Source: a virus
IMG/VR virus record: IMGVR_UViG_3300042375_000862
Span: 80,040 to 144,039 of that record
Length of the DNA stretch: 64,000 bases
Reading direction: 5' to 3' (one strand)
Shown here: positions 34,081-43,582 of the stretch, one piece after another
How positions within the stretch are numbered: position 1 is the first letter of the stretch
How the letters are laid out: each line of letters starts with the position of its first letter
The notes under the pieces: generated by a model
Database searches by the model: none
The model's input: the letters and a program-made list of their open reading frames with translations, nothing else
What the model was told of the DNA's origin: nothing
Program-made: the position numbers and the translations under genes

Positions 34081-34724
34081 GTAAATCAATACAAAATAGT
34101 TCACTATGGGATAGTAAATCAACTAAACTTGCGATTTTAGTACCAACTAGAGATACTGTTCATTCACAATTTGCTTATTGTTTAGCACAATTAATTAAAA
34201 CAACATCTGAAGCTGGTATCGACACATATTTGTTTTTTGATTCCAGTACTATTCTTTTAAATCAAAGAGAAAAGTTAATAGAAAATGCTAAAGACATTAA
34301 ATGTGATTATGTTTTGTGGTTAGATAGTGATATGATGTTCCCATCCACAACCGCATTAAGACTATTAGCACACAATAAAGATATTGTTGCATGTAATTAC
34401 ATGAAAAGGTCTAAACCTTTAAAAACTGTCGCATATACCGATTTAAGAAATTGGGATAGTTGGTTACCATTAGAACCTAAAGATGATTTAATAAAAGTTG
34501 AAGGTGTTGGAATGGGATGTATGTTAATGAAAACTGAAATCTTCAATTCATTACAAAAACCATATTTTGAATTCACATACAAAGGAGACACTCAAGATTG
34601 GTATGGTGAAGATTTTATGTTATTAACCAAATTAAGATTAAATGAATTTAATGTTTATATTGATACAATTTTAAGTATGGATATAAAACATTTAGGAATA
34701 TATGCCTTCGGAAATAACGATTAA
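34077..34724 (+). CDS. GT-A glycosyltransferase (GT2-like)
   Basis: A 215-residue GT-A-like protein: LAILVPTRDTVHSQFAYCL at the N-terminus, DYVLWLDSDMMFP as the metal-binding DxD strand, then ACNYMKR and a VEGVGMGCMLMK helix. The D-W-Y-GED motif near residue 178 is the expected acidic acceptor block. Start overlaps the preceding gene by ATGA. It ends next to a convergent glycosyltransferase gene with one base between the stops. Confidence 0.75.
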   Translation: MSKSIQNSSLWDSKSTKLAILVPTRDTVHSQFAYCLAQLIKTTSEAGIDTYLFFDSSTILLNQREKLIENAKDIKCDYVLWLDSDMMFPSTTALRLLAHNKDIVACNYMKRSKPLKTVAYTDLRNWDSWLPLEPKDDLIKVEGVGMGCMLMKTEIFNSLQKPYFEFTYKGDTQDWYGEDFMLLTKLRLNEFNVYIDTILSMDIKHLGIYAFGNND

Positions 34725-34725
34725 G

Positions 34726-35826
34726 TTATTTAATTTCCACAGATAAATTACCAATAGAATACATACCAGGTTCGTATTCCTGAATAATCATCTTCAATAC
34801 TGTTATATTGTTAAAATCTTCTTGTGTTAAAACAGATGTTAATTTTACCATAACATCAACATCATCATAATTTTCAAATTTAGTTTTTAAACTATATCGA
34901 GTCGTTGGTTGTTCAGCATCAATATAATCTTGAGGAATTATACCTAAATTAATTTTATTAAAAAATGGTTCTAACAAAATTAAATTACTATCATCATTTA
35001 TTGTTAAACCCATATTTAAATTCTTATATGTAAAATCTTCTTTCTGTTGGTATTTCACTTGATTAAATGTTGAAATTACAGTACCCCATTTTCTTACGAA
35101 ATTTCTGTTTGAAAATATCTCAATATTTTGTCTCTTATCTTTCATTTCATCACTGAATCTTGATGTTTGTGAAACAAAGTGATATGTGATTGCACATTCT
35201 GTTGTTTTTAGTTTATACCCTTTTAATTTTGCTCTAATTAAAAAATCGTCATCCTCACAAAAACATGGAACAAAACTAAATCCATCAAACCCACCCAAAT
35301 CAACAAACATATCTTTACGACCACTCATAAAGAAAACAGCACCATCGTAAAGTTCACATTTATCTTTGTTTTGTTTAACGTACTTATCAAACATTTTTTT
35401 ATTAAAATTATCAAAACCAGTACCCATATCTAATATTACTTTACCAGGTCTTTGATGACCAGCAAATATTGGAGGTTCAATTGTTGTATATGATAACAAT
35501 GTATTAGGATTCTCATCAATTAATTTATCTAAGTTCTCTAAAAAATGTTTACCGATAACCATATCATTATGAATTAGAACTAATTTTTCTGTATCAACTA
35601 AATCAATACCAGCGTTATATGTTTCAGAAAATGTTAATCTGTCATCATCATGAAAGAAAGATAAGTTTTCATCTTTTAAAGATTCTAACCATTCTTTAGT
35701 ACCATCACTTGAACCACCACTACTAATTACTAATGGTGATTTAGGATAAATCTTACGTAGATGTTTATAACATTCTTTTGTTAATTCTAATTTATTATAA
35801 ACTGCTAATACAAAACTAATATTCAT
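34726..35826 (-). CDS. GT2 glycosyltransferase with C-terminal extension
   Basis: A 366-residue protein. The N-terminal GT2 domain has SFVLAVYNKLELTKECYKHL, SSGGSSDGTKEW and LIHNDMV (the acidic motif), with FVPCFCEDDDFLIRAKLKG as the conserved ED block. The last 120 residues, after about 245, form a beta-rich extension of unknown function (FTYKNLNMGLTIND and later). It is the last gene of the 20-gene minus-strand operon. Confidence 0.75.
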   Translation of the reverse strand: MNISFVLAVYNKLELTKECYKHLRKIYPKSPLVISSGGSSDGTKEWLESLKDENLSFFHDDDRLTFSETYNAGIDLVDTEKLVLIHNDMVIGKHFLENLDKLIDENPNTLLSYTTIEPPIFAGHQRPGKVILDMGTGFDNFNKKMFDKYVKQNKDKCELYDGAVFFMSGRKDMFVDLGGFDGFSFVPCFCEDDDFLIRAKLKGYKLKTTECAITYHFVSQTSRFSDEMKDKRQNIEIFSNRNFVRKWGTVISTFNQVKYQQKEDFTYKNLNMGLTINDDSNLILLEPFFNKINLGIIPQDYIDAEQPTTRYSLKTKFENYDDVDVMVKLTSVLTQEDFNNITVLKMIIQEYEPGMYSIGNLSVEIK

Positions 35827-35829
35827 TTT

Positions 35830-37050
35830 TTATTTTTTAATTATTTCAAATTTAGGACAAGGTACAATTAATTTTCCACCTTTATTTAAGTATTCTTCTT
35901 CTCTTTTTGTAAACTCGGATATAAAATGCCAAGGTAATATTAATAGATAGTCAGGATTCATCGACCTAACATCATCTTCGGATATCACTGGTATGTTTGT
36001 TCCAATTGTTTTATAACCATATTTGTATGGACTACGTTCGGCGATAGCATCAATTAATGTATTATCTAAACCAAAGTATTGTAATAATGTGTTTCCTTTA
36101 GTTGATGCACCATAACCACAAATCCTTTTACCTTTTAATTTTTCTTCTTTAATAAAATCCACAGTTTGTTTTTTTAAATCTTCAATACCTTGAAAAAAAT
36201 CTAACCACGTATCTAATGAATCTAAATATTGAGTCTCTTCCCATTTAAGTACAGATTCAATTCTAACATCGCAAACATCTCTATATGGTCTTGTTGCAAA
36301 TTTAGTTATGTCGGAATTTTCTTTTTTAATGTATACTCTAAAACTACCACCGTTCAAATCATTTAGTTGACAATCAACAATTTTTAATCCAGCATCAACC
36401 ATTAATTTTTGTAAAGATGTTAATGACCAATAATATACGTGTTCATGACATATATTATCAAATGCCAATTGTTTAATCATCAGTGGTGTATAACTCATTT
36501 GAAGTACAAATATTCCATCATCATCTAATACTTCAATAATATCTTTTAAGAAATCAATCGGTTCATCTAAATCATAAAACATCGCAATACAAGTTATAAC
36601 TTTAGCTTTCTTTGATGAAAATTTAGAACGATTGAATGTTTCTAACGTGAAGTAATCTTGAATAATTTCATCTGAAACTCTTCTAGATTCTATTGCAAAC
36701 GTCTCGTCGGCTGGATCAATACCTAATTTAGATATGTGTTTAGGTACATAACTTAATAATGTACCATCATTACATGCTATATCTAACCACAGGTCATCTT
36801 TTTCAAGTTTCTGTACTTTAACTATACTATCAACAATATCAGATAATTCTTTCTTCATAGTCGTATTAACACCACTACGATACCAATATTTACCAAACAT
36901 AGAATGAATCGGTGTACATTTTTCTAATCTCGCCGCACCATATCTTTCATCGATTACTAATGATAAATCATGTTTACCCGCTCTCGCATCTTCATCTTGT
37001 TTAATGAAGTCAGATACATATAATTCACCTAAACTAAATAATTTTTTCAT
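35830..37050 (-). CDS. Sugar C-methyltransferase (TylCIII/NovU type)
   Basis: A 406-residue class I methyltransferase. Residues 80-200 hold LWLDIACNDGTLLSYV and VITCIAMFYDLDEPIDF; FDNICHEHVYYWS supplies the catalytic E-H pair of C3-methyltransferases; the C-terminal third has KRICGYGASTKGNTLLQYF as in Methyltransf_14. The usual N-terminal zinc-binding cysteines are reduced. It would add a methyl to C3 of a 4-keto nucleotide sugar, producing a branched deoxysugar. It sits between cytidylyltransferase and GT2 genes. Confidence 0.8.
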   Translation of the reverse strand: MKKLFSLGELYVSDFIKQDEDARAGKHDLSLVIDERYGAARLEKCTPIHSMFGKYWYRSGVNTTMKKELSDIVDSIVKVQKLEKDDLWLDIACNDGTLLSYVPKHISKLGIDPADETFAIESRRVSDEIIQDYFTLETFNRSKFSSKKAKVITCIAMFYDLDEPIDFLKDIIEVLDDDGIFVLQMSYTPLMIKQLAFDNICHEHVYYWSLTSLQKLMVDAGLKIVDCQLNDLNGGSFRVYIKKENSDITKFATRPYRDVCDVRIESVLKWEETQYLDSLDTWLDFFQGIEDLKKQTVDFIKEEKLKGKRICGYGASTKGNTLLQYFGLDNTLIDAIAERSPYKYGYKTIGTNIPVISEDDVRSMNPDYLLILPWHFISEFTKREEEYLNKGGKLIVPCPKFEIIKK

Positions 37051-37463
37051 TTCAATTTTTCTTTAATTAATGTTGTGGATATGTTTTCAGTGTATGGTAA
37101 ATAAACTAAAATGATTCCATTATCATCTAACCATTGTTGGGTAAAATTCATTTGTCCATAGTAATCTTTCTTTGCCCAATCACTACCTATTATAACGAAT
37201 TTTGGTTTAATAGTCAATATTGCCGGTTTAGAATCTTCACCATCAGTATTTGGTATAACCTCATCAACGTATCGACAACCTAATAAAACATCACGTCTTT
37301 CTTCGTAATTCATTATTGGGTATTTTCCTTTATATCTATAGATGAAATCGTCAGTATTTAATGACACAACGATATAATCACCAATTTCTTTACATTGTTT
37401 CAAAAAATTCACATGTCCTCTATGGAATAAATCAAATGTTCCGCCAGTGTATACTTTCTTCAT
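37047..37463 (-). CDS. Glycerol-3-phosphate-type cytidylyltransferase
   Basis: A 138-residue nucleotidyltransferase close to TagD: VYTGGTFDLFHRGHVNFL with the HxGH motif, YRGKYP-like loop, RYVDEVIPNT and the final ENISTTLIKEKLK (ISTTxI). The likely reaction is CTP plus a sugar- or glycerol-phosphate to the CDP form. The start at 37463 forms TAATG with the upstream stop; an in-frame ATG four codons earlier is less likely. It lies next to an SDR, as in CDP-sugar pathways. Confidence 0.8.
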   Translation of the reverse strand: MKKVYTGGTFDLFHRGHVNFLKQCKEIGDYIVVSLNTDDFIYRYKGKYPIMNYEERRDVLLGCRYVDEVIPNTDGEDSKPAILTIKPKFVIIGSDWAKKDYYGQMNFTQQWLDDNGIILVYLPYTENISTTLIKEKLK

Positions 37464-38455
37464 TATTTTTTCCAAAAACTATAAATTCCCTTATCCACCT
37501 CATAGTTATCCCAAACAAATCTTTTACGATTCGGTTGTTTTTGAACCCATTCCCACATTTGAGATAAACCATCATGTAATGTTGTTTTATGTTCAAACCC
37601 CAATATATCAATTGATTTTTGATATGTGGGAATTGAATGTTTAACTTCGTGTCTTCCTTCTTTTAAAACAACTTCACCAGCCCCAATTACATTTCTCAGT
37701 ACGGTATTTGCTTCTCTAATGTTATAACTTTGAATACCACCTAAATTAATAATCTCCTTAGACGCTTCAGGTCTAACAGAGGAATTCCATAATGGTTCAA
37801 CAATATCGTCAATATAACTAAATGCTCTTGTTTGCAAACCATCACCAAAAATTGTCATTGGTTCACCGTTTAAATGTTGATACATCCAAATACCCAATAC
37901 ATTTCTATATTTGTCCCATATATTCTGATTACGACCATATACATTGTGAGGTCTAATGATACACCAATCAAGTCCATGCTGTTCACCAGCAATCTGTATA
38001 TCCATTTCACAACCATATTTTGCAACTCCATATGGGTCAATTGGCTTTGGTACTTGGGCCTCATCAAATATATTACCATTACCATGACCGTAAATTGCAA
38101 GTGTCGACGTGAAGACTAATCTTTTAACATCATGTTTAATACATTCATTTATGATACGTGATGTGGCAACTAAATTGTTTTGGTAATTGTAACTTCTAAT
38201 GAACGGTGACAATCCTTCGGCTGCGTAAGCTGCCATATGATAAACGTAATCAAATTGATGTCTTTCAAAACATTCTGAAATGTTACCATTAACCAAATTC
38301 ATTTGCCACAATTCGACTTTTGGATTAACATTTTCAATGTATCCACCACTTAAATCATCAATACCAACAATTTGAACTTCTGGTTTATTTTCAATTATCC
38401 AATCAGATAACCTCGATCCGAGTAAACCGGCAACACCGGTAATTAGTATTTTCAT
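37463..38455 (-). CDS. NAD-dependent sugar epimerase (extended SDR)
   Basis: A 330-residue extended SDR: ILITGVAGLLGSRL, HMAAYAAEGLSP, FTSTLAIYGHG and PYGVAKYGCEMDIQ with an intact Y-x3-K, then RPHNVYGRNQN and SYIDDIV. All catalytic residues are present. The sequence is closest in layout to UDP-glucose 4-epimerases or related epimerases; the substrate is not evident. It overlaps the cytidylyltransferase gene by one base. Confidence 0.8.
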   Translation of the reverse strand: MKILITGVAGLLGSRLSDWIIENKPEVQIVGIDDLSGGYIENVNPKVELWQMNLVNGNISECFERHQFDYVYHMAAYAAEGLSPFIRSYNYQNNLVATSRIINECIKHDVKRLVFTSTLAIYGHGNGNIFDEAQVPKPIDPYGVAKYGCEMDIQIAGEQHGLDWCIIRPHNVYGRNQNIWDKYRNVLGIWMYQHLNGEPMTIFGDGLQTRAFSYIDDIVEPLWNSSVRPEASKEIINLGGIQSYNIREANTVLRNVIGAGEVVLKEGRHEVKHSIPTYQKSIDILGFEHKTTLHDGLSQMWEWVQKQPNRKRFVWDNYEVDKGIYSFWKK

Positions 38456-38461
38456 ATTATT

Positions 38462-39037
38462 TTAATTATGTACATAAAGAACTTTATTTATTTTTTTTAT
38501 AGTTCCATGAGGGTATTTTAATAAGTATTCTTCAACAAATAGACCATCAGCATCCCCTTTAGTAATGTTTATTTTTAATTTATTTGAAAGTTGAGTTCTT
38601 GTCATAAAATTACCAATATCTATTGCACCTGCTATTGGTCTTGAATTAATAACTAAATATTGTTGTTGTGTCCAATTATGTACCATATTACAATAAACAA
38701 AATGAGTATTGTCATCAACTTCGTTTAAAAAATCTTGAACAAAAATTGGTACATAATAATTATCATCACCTGTCATCACTACCCATTCTTCAGTTGTATT
38801 TTGTAATCCATAATTTCTAGCGGTATGTCCCCAATCCATATGTGGACCATTTAATTCTGTAAATTTAATTCTTTCATCATTTTCAAAATAATCTTTTACT
38901 TTTTGATATCCATCGTAAAATGCGTCTGCAACAACATGTATTTTCCAATTGGATGATGTTTGGGAAAATATAGAACATATTACACTCATTAATTGATGTG
39001 GTCTATTGTATGTTGGTATTACGAATTCTATCTTCAT
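38462..39037 (-). CDS. GT2 glycosyltransferase
   Basis: A 191-residue GT-A protein beginning IEFVIPTYNRPHQLMSVICSIFSQ, the usual GT2 opening, with MDWGHTARNYGLQ and WVVMTGDDNYYVP holding the D-D acidic motif. It is shorter than most GT2 enzymes, lacking the C-terminal helices, and ends soon after the acceptor-side block. It is one of five GT-A-type genes in the operon. Confidence 0.75.
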   Translation of the reverse strand: MKIEFVIPTYNRPHQLMSVICSIFSQTSSNWKIHVVADAFYDGYQKVKDYFENDERIKFTELNGPHMDWGHTARNYGLQNTTEEWVVMTGDDNYYVPIFVQDFLNEVDDNTHFVYCNMVHNWTQQQYLVINSRPIAGAIDIGNFMTRTQLSNKLKINITKGDADGLFVEEYLLKYPHGTIKKINKVLYVHN

Positions 39038-39040
39038 ATT

Positions 39041-39886
39041 TTATTTATTTAAATAGTTTTTAATATAATCACTTATATTTTTAGTTGGTTGCCATCCCAA
39101 TATTAATTTTGCTAAATAATTTTCACATAAAGTTACTTGAGCCTCCCCTGGTTTATCTTTGCAGAAGATAAACTCACGATTAAACATTAAAGCAATGTCC
39201 TTTATTGAAAAGTTTATTCCTCTACCCAATTCAAAAATATGACCCCAAGCATTTTTTTCAAATATTTTTACTAATCCATCAACAATATCGTCTATATGTG
39301 TAAAATCTCTTCTTTTTGTACCATCACCATAAATTGTCAATGGTTGGTTATTTTCAATTGATTTCTCCCACGCACCAATTAAAGTACAATAGCCACCACT
39401 TTTTAAATGATATGGGCCATAGACATTATAAAAACGAGCAATGGATGCATTTAATCCAAAATGTTCTTGATATAATGTAACAATTTCTTCTCCCACATCT
39501 TTACTGAAAGTATATGGATTTTTTAATTTACCACTATGATGTGAACTACTACCAGCGTAAACCAAAGGTATATTATTCTTATAGCAATAGTTAACAACAT
39601 TTAACGTACCATTCGCATTAGTTTCAAAGTATTCTACCGGTTGTTTAAATGATGGTTGTATTCTCGCAATTGCCGCAAGATGATAAACCATATCAAAAGT
39701 ACCATAAACATTGTAGTGTTTAATTTCTCTAACATCACCTGTAATGTATTTCGCACCTTCTTGGTGATTACTTTCAAATCCTGTATTGTAATTGTCAATT
39801 GAGGTTACATTATGTCCTTCACTAATTAATCTTTTAATTAGATTTGTACCAACAAACCCTGCACCACCTGTTACTAGTACATTCAT
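39041..39886 (-). CDS. NAD-dependent sugar epimerase (extended SDR)
   Basis: A 281-residue extended SDR: VLVTGGAGFVGTNLI, HLAAIARIQPSF, YAGSSSHHSG, PYTFSKDVGEEI (intact Y-x3-K) and RFYNVYGPYH, then RRDFTHIDDIV. Likely a nucleotide-sugar 4-epimerase or decarboxylase. Its start shares one base with the stop of the aminotransferase gene, so the pair may act in sequence to make an amino sugar. Confidence 0.8.
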   Translation of the reverse strand: MNVLVTGGAGFVGTNLIKRLISEGHNVTSIDNYNTGFESNHQEGAKYITGDVREIKHYNVYGTFDMVYHLAAIARIQPSFKQPVEYFETNANGTLNVVNYCYKNNIPLVYAGSSSHHSGKLKNPYTFSKDVGEEIVTLYQEHFGLNASIARFYNVYGPYHLKSGGYCTLIGAWEKSIENNQPLTIYGDGTKRRDFTHIDDIVDGLVKIFEKNAWGHIFELGRGINFSIKDIALMFNREFIFCKDKPGEAQVTLCENYLAKLILGWQPTKNISDYIKNYLNK

Positions 39887-41007
39887 TATCTGTTATTTAT
39901 AACATTAATTATTGTTTCCAAATCTTCATCAGTTAATCCTAAATGTAATGGTAATGTTAATTCATGTTTATCATACCATTCCGCGTTTACTAAACCACCA
40001 ACCTTTTTAAAGTCCTTGAATGGTTCGTACTTATCATTTCTTTTATAATGCATACCACAGTAAACACCATTGTTTTTTAATAAATCATACACCTCATCCC
40101 TATCCTCAAAGAATAAAGGTAAGAAGTGTGATGAAGAGACTCTATCTGTATTATATTCAGGTAACATCGCACCTTTAACATTATTTAAATAATATGACGA
40201 TATTAATCTACGACGTAAATTATTTTGATTAATTGTTTCTAACCCAATAATACCCATAGTTGACGCGATATCCGTTAAATGATATTTGTAACCAACTTCC
40301 TCTACTTCATAATCCCAATTGTATGTTGGTTTCTCTGTGTTCAAATTACTTCTAGATACTGTATCTTTATTAATACCCAACCATCTTAATTTGTTTAATC
40401 GTGTATACAACTCTTCATTGTTTGTTGAGATTGCACCACCATCACCAACTGGTAAGTTCTTAACCGCTTGAAAACTCCACACACAAATATTATCTGTATC
40501 ACCAATCATCTTACCATTGTACATCCCACCAAAGGAATGTGCACAATCCTCGATAACGGGAACACCATAACGATTTGCAATTTCATTAATACGAATCATA
40601 TCACAACTATATCCACCAATGTGAACTACCATGATTGCTTTTATTTCATTATCCTCTTGGAGTGCTTGTTCTATTGAATCGGCAGATATGTTACCTGTCA
40701 TCTTTTCATTATCACAAAACACAGGAATATGACCTTCATACAAAATTGCATGATTGGTACTAACAAATGTATTTGATGTTGTAATAATTTTAGAGTTAGG
40801 TGGCAAGTTTAAAACTTTAACCGCCAAGTGTAAACCAGCAGTTGCGCTGTTTAACGCAACAAAATATTTTGAACCAATATATTCGGATAACTTGGTTTCA
40901 AATTCTTTTGTTTTAGGACCTAACCCAATCCAACCAGAGTTAAGAATTGGTCTTAGTTCGTTTAATATTCTTTCAGTGTCTATTTGTGGTTTGAATACTT
41001 GTATCAT
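39886..41007 (-). CDS. Sugar aminotransferase (DegT/DnrJ/EryC1)
   Basis: A 373-residue PLP enzyme with SGWIGLGPKTKEFE, NSATAGLHLA, IEDCAHSFGGMYNGK and VWSFQAVKNLPVGDGG. Lys183 is in the normal PLP-binding position, so this copy should be a true aminotransferase, in contrast to the ColD-like histidine protein encoded at 11393. It would aminate a 4-keto or 3-keto nucleotide sugar. It sits at the head of a four-gene sugar block. Confidence 0.85.
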   Translation of the reverse strand: MIQVFKPQIDTERILNELRPILNSGWIGLGPKTKEFETKLSEYIGSKYFVALNSATAGLHLAVKVLNLPPNSKIITTSNTFVSTNHAILYEGHIPVFCDNEKMTGNISADSIEQALQEDNEIKAIMVVHIGGYSCDMIRINEIANRYGVPVIEDCAHSFGGMYNGKMIGDTDNICVWSFQAVKNLPVGDGGAISTNNEELYTRLNKLRWLGINKDTVSRSNLNTEKPTYNWDYEVEEVGYKYHLTDIASTMGIIGLETINQNNLRRRLISSYYLNNVKGAMLPEYNTDRVSSSHFLPLFFEDRDEVYDLLKNNGVYCGMHYKRNDKYEPFKDFKKVGGLVNAEWYDKHELTLPLHLGLTDEDLETIINVINNR

Positions 41008-41579
41008 AAATTTAAAAATTTTTCAGGTGTTATAAGGTTTAATATTTCTTTTCTGTTTTCATCTAATAATTTAAAATTTAATACATCCGATTTAGGATAT
41101 AATGTTTGTTTACCTTTTTTAATGATACCAACACCATGATCAGTATCAACAACACACATAGATAAATTTTCATCTGTCATTCTAAATTTAACATATGCTT
41201 TCCATGTTGTACCATTCCATGTTTTTCCAACAACATATTCCTCAACTTGATGTTCTTCTTTAATTGGACTACAATCGTGCATAACAATAGTTCCACCCTG
41301 ATTTAAATGTTTTAATGAGTTTGTTATGTCTTGTTCTACTTGATAGTCTAAATGTAAACCATCTATGAAAATAATATCATATTTCACATCAATATCTAAT
41401 TGATTAAAAAAATCATCAGATGGTATTGGGTAATTACAATTACCGGCAGGATCTACCCCGTCTTTATGTTCTACGGTAATTTTATTTAAATTCTCATCTG
41501 GATTTCTAACACCAATCTCAAGGTAACGTTTATAGTTATTCTTTTTGATTAGATGATTTATAATGTCAGTTCTTTTCAT
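41004..41579 (-). CDS. Methyltransf_24-like SAM methyltransferase
   Basis: A 191-residue class I methyltransferase: RYLEIGVRNPDENLNKI (motif I), KYDIIFIDGLHLDYQVEQDI and GGTIVMHDCSP. The DGLH pattern is typical of Methyltransf_24 enzymes, which often O-methylate sugars or glycan parts. ATGA overlap with the methyltransferase-like gene upstream. Confidence 0.75.
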   Translation of the reverse strand: MKRTDIINHLIKKNNYKRYLEIGVRNPDENLNKITVEHKDGVDPAGNCNYPIPSDDFFNQLDIDVKYDIIFIDGLHLDYQVEQDITNSLKHLNQGGTIVMHDCSPIKEEHQVEEYVVGKTWNGTTWKAYVKFRMTDENLSMCVVDTDHGVGIIKKGKQTLYPKSDVLNFKLLDENRKEILNLITPEKFLNL

Positions 41580-42091
41580 TTCTTTTTTGCTTTCATTATT
41601 AAATCACTATGTTCGTTATTGTGTTCACCAGTTTCATAGATTTCTAATATTTCAAAATCATCTTTAAAAATATTTTCTAAATCCATTTTAGAATATCTTT
41701 TTTGATCAACAAAATCTTTATAGTTACTTGGTGATGTTGAATGATTATTTTTACATCTATCATTACACATAGTTAAAAATAATAAACCTTCATCATATAG
41801 TAAATCAATAATTTGTTTTTTATATAAATTTGAATCTGGACAAAATTGAAATGAACTTATAGATGTAACTGCACCATATATTCCAATATGGTTTGGTGGA
41901 ATTACACCTGGATTTATTACAACATCAACACCCTTACCTTCTAAAATATCAAATCCTGTTAAATTATTGATAATATCTCTAGTACTCCCGTTAATATTAA
42001 AAGAACCTAAGTCGGCTAACTTTACGGAATTAATATATTCTTTATTTTTTTGATACCATCTTGTTAGATGATTTTTAACACTATCATGCAT
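41576..42091 (-). CDS. SAM-methyltransferase-like protein
   Basis: A 171-residue protein with class I methyltransferase traits: KLADLGSFNINGSTRDII (motif I form), GFDILEGKGVDVVINPG, and later LLFLTMCNDRCKNNH. The exact family is unclear and some positions are unusual. Overlaps its neighbours through ATGA-type junctions. It is likely to act on the same glycan as the following methyltransferase. Confidence 0.55.
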   Translation of the reverse strand: MHDSVKNHLTRWYQKNKEYINSVKLADLGSFNINGSTRDIINNLTGFDILEGKGVDVVINPGVIPPNHIGIYGAVTSISSFQFCPDSNLYKKQIIDLLYDEGLLFLTMCNDRCKNNHSTSPSNYKDFVDQKRYSKMDLENIFKDDFEILEIYETGEHNNEHSDLIMKAKKK

Positions 42092-42995
42092 ATTGTTCTA
42101 TTAATTTAATTAATTTTTTAGTTAAAACCTTGGTACTCAAACTGTTCAATATAAAAGGTTGAATGTCTCTTAAATATTTTTTTCTATTTTCAATATCGTT
42201 TAAAATGTTCAATGCGTTTTTTAAAGATAATGGGTCATTTGTGATTGAATAATCTAAATTAAATTCTTTAGCAAGTTCTTCATAACTTCTAGATGCATTA
42301 ACTATACATGGAACTCCACAAGCAATGGAAGCAATCATCTTATTATTACTTTTTATACCGGCATCCGAACCTAAATGAGATAGTGCACACACATTGGATT
42401 GTCTTAAATCACTAACAAACGTATCTAATCCCCATTCGGTTTTTCTAATTGGTAGTTGAACATTTATATTTTTAGTGTCGGTAATTAAATTTAATTCAAA
42501 CTTCTTATCAATAATATGTGGAATCATCCATTGAATAGATTGCACATTAGGATAATTACCAAACCACGATATTTTATTTGAAACTGTAGGGGTATCCAAT
42601 AAATCTACAATACCATAATCTAAACAATCCTCTATAACAATACATTCTTTACCGGTACCTAATGAATTAAAATGTTCTTTTCTACCTAACGTATCAGTCG
42701 TAACAATATCAACATAATCCATCATTTCCTTGAAATGTGGATTGTTATGCACTGGATCATCAAAATCAAATACTTTAAAACCCTCAAATGCTTTAACATA
42801 TGTAAGTGTTTGATTATCAATTCTTTTTTGAATAATCAAAATATTTGAATTGATATCAAATCCAATGTTACTTTCATATTTATCTGAATGATAAGTATTG
42901 ATTGAGTTATTAGGATAAAATAATCTTATTCTTGTTGATGCAAATGATGTTACATCAGAGTACATTGGTACCCACGATATTTTTTTAATTGACAT
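42084..42995 (-). CDS. GT-B glycosyltransferase-like protein
   Basis: A 303-residue protein with a GT4-like layout: WVPMYSDVTSFASTRIRLF, DFDDPVHNN, SWFGNYPNVQSIQWM in the middle and SDAGIKSNNKMIASIACGVPCIVN near the nucleotide-sugar site, where E-x7-E is replaced by K-x2-K. It is short for GT4. Donor and acceptor are unknown. It overlaps the GT2 gene upstream by 11 bases. Confidence 0.65.
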   Translation of the reverse strand: MSIKKISWVPMYSDVTSFASTRIRLFYPNNSINTYHSDKYESNIGFDINSNILIIQKRIDNQTLTYVKAFEGFKVFDFDDPVHNNPHFKEMMDYVDIVTTDTLGRKEHFNSLGTGKECIVIEDCLDYGIVDLLDTPTVSNKISWFGNYPNVQSIQWMIPHIIDKKFELNLITDTKNINVQLPIRKTEWGLDTFVSDLRQSNVCALSHLGSDAGIKSNNKMIASIACGVPCIVNASRSYEELAKEFNLDYSITNDPLSLKNALNILNDIENRKKYLRDIQPFILNSLSTKVLTKKLIKLIEQYA

Positions 42996-43581
42996 ATTCC
43001 CAATTGAATCTTAAACGTTTAGTAGGTTCATTACCTTTCTTTCTTATTAGTTCTAAATTGTGGTTACTATCTCTTACACCTTCACTTGAACTTTCTTCGG
43101 CATATACTTTAGCTTTGATATGTCTTAGTTCGTGTACCTCAAGTAATTTAATACATTTATTATAAAAATGAATGTCATCATAACCATAGTTACCACAAAA
43201 ATCTTCATCATACCCACCTATCTTTTCAAAATCATCTTTATGAATGAGATATATATTTACACTATTGGTATCTTCCCTACCTAAATAATATACACATCCC
43301 TTTCTTAAATTAGTATTAACTAATTGTTCCATATTTTCTTTAGTGACAAGATGATCAATATCAGCACAAAGAATCCATCCCTCACATATATGAAATCCTA
43401 AATTTCTCGCACCCGGCTGATTCCATTTAATATCATCAGTTATTCTTGCCACTCTAATACCATCTACAGGACCCAAAGGTTCTTTTGAACAATCATCTAT
43501 TATAACCGTCTTTAACCCTTGATTAATAATACCTTGTATTCTTTCTCTTTGACCAAAATAGGTATATAGAACTGTTATCAT
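42985..43581 (-). CDS. GT2-type glycosyltransferase
   Basis: A 198-residue GT-A protein: VLYTYFGQRERIQGII, VIIDDCSKE, GARNLGF and LCADIDHLVT, the last giving the D-x-D. GYDEDFCGNYGYDDIHFYNK is the galactosyltransferase-type C-terminal block. All key positions are present, although the protein is compact. Confidence 0.75.
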   Translation of the reverse strand: MITVLYTYFGQRERIQGIINQGLKTVIIDDCSKEPLGPVDGIRVARITDDIKWNQPGARNLGFHICEGWILCADIDHLVTKENMEQLVNTNLRKGCVYYLGREDTNSVNIYLIHKDDFEKIGGYDEDFCGNYGYDDIHFYNKCIKLLEVHELRHIKAKVYAEESSSEGVRDSNHNLELIRKKGNEPTKRLRFNWEYVN

Positions 43582-43582
43582 A

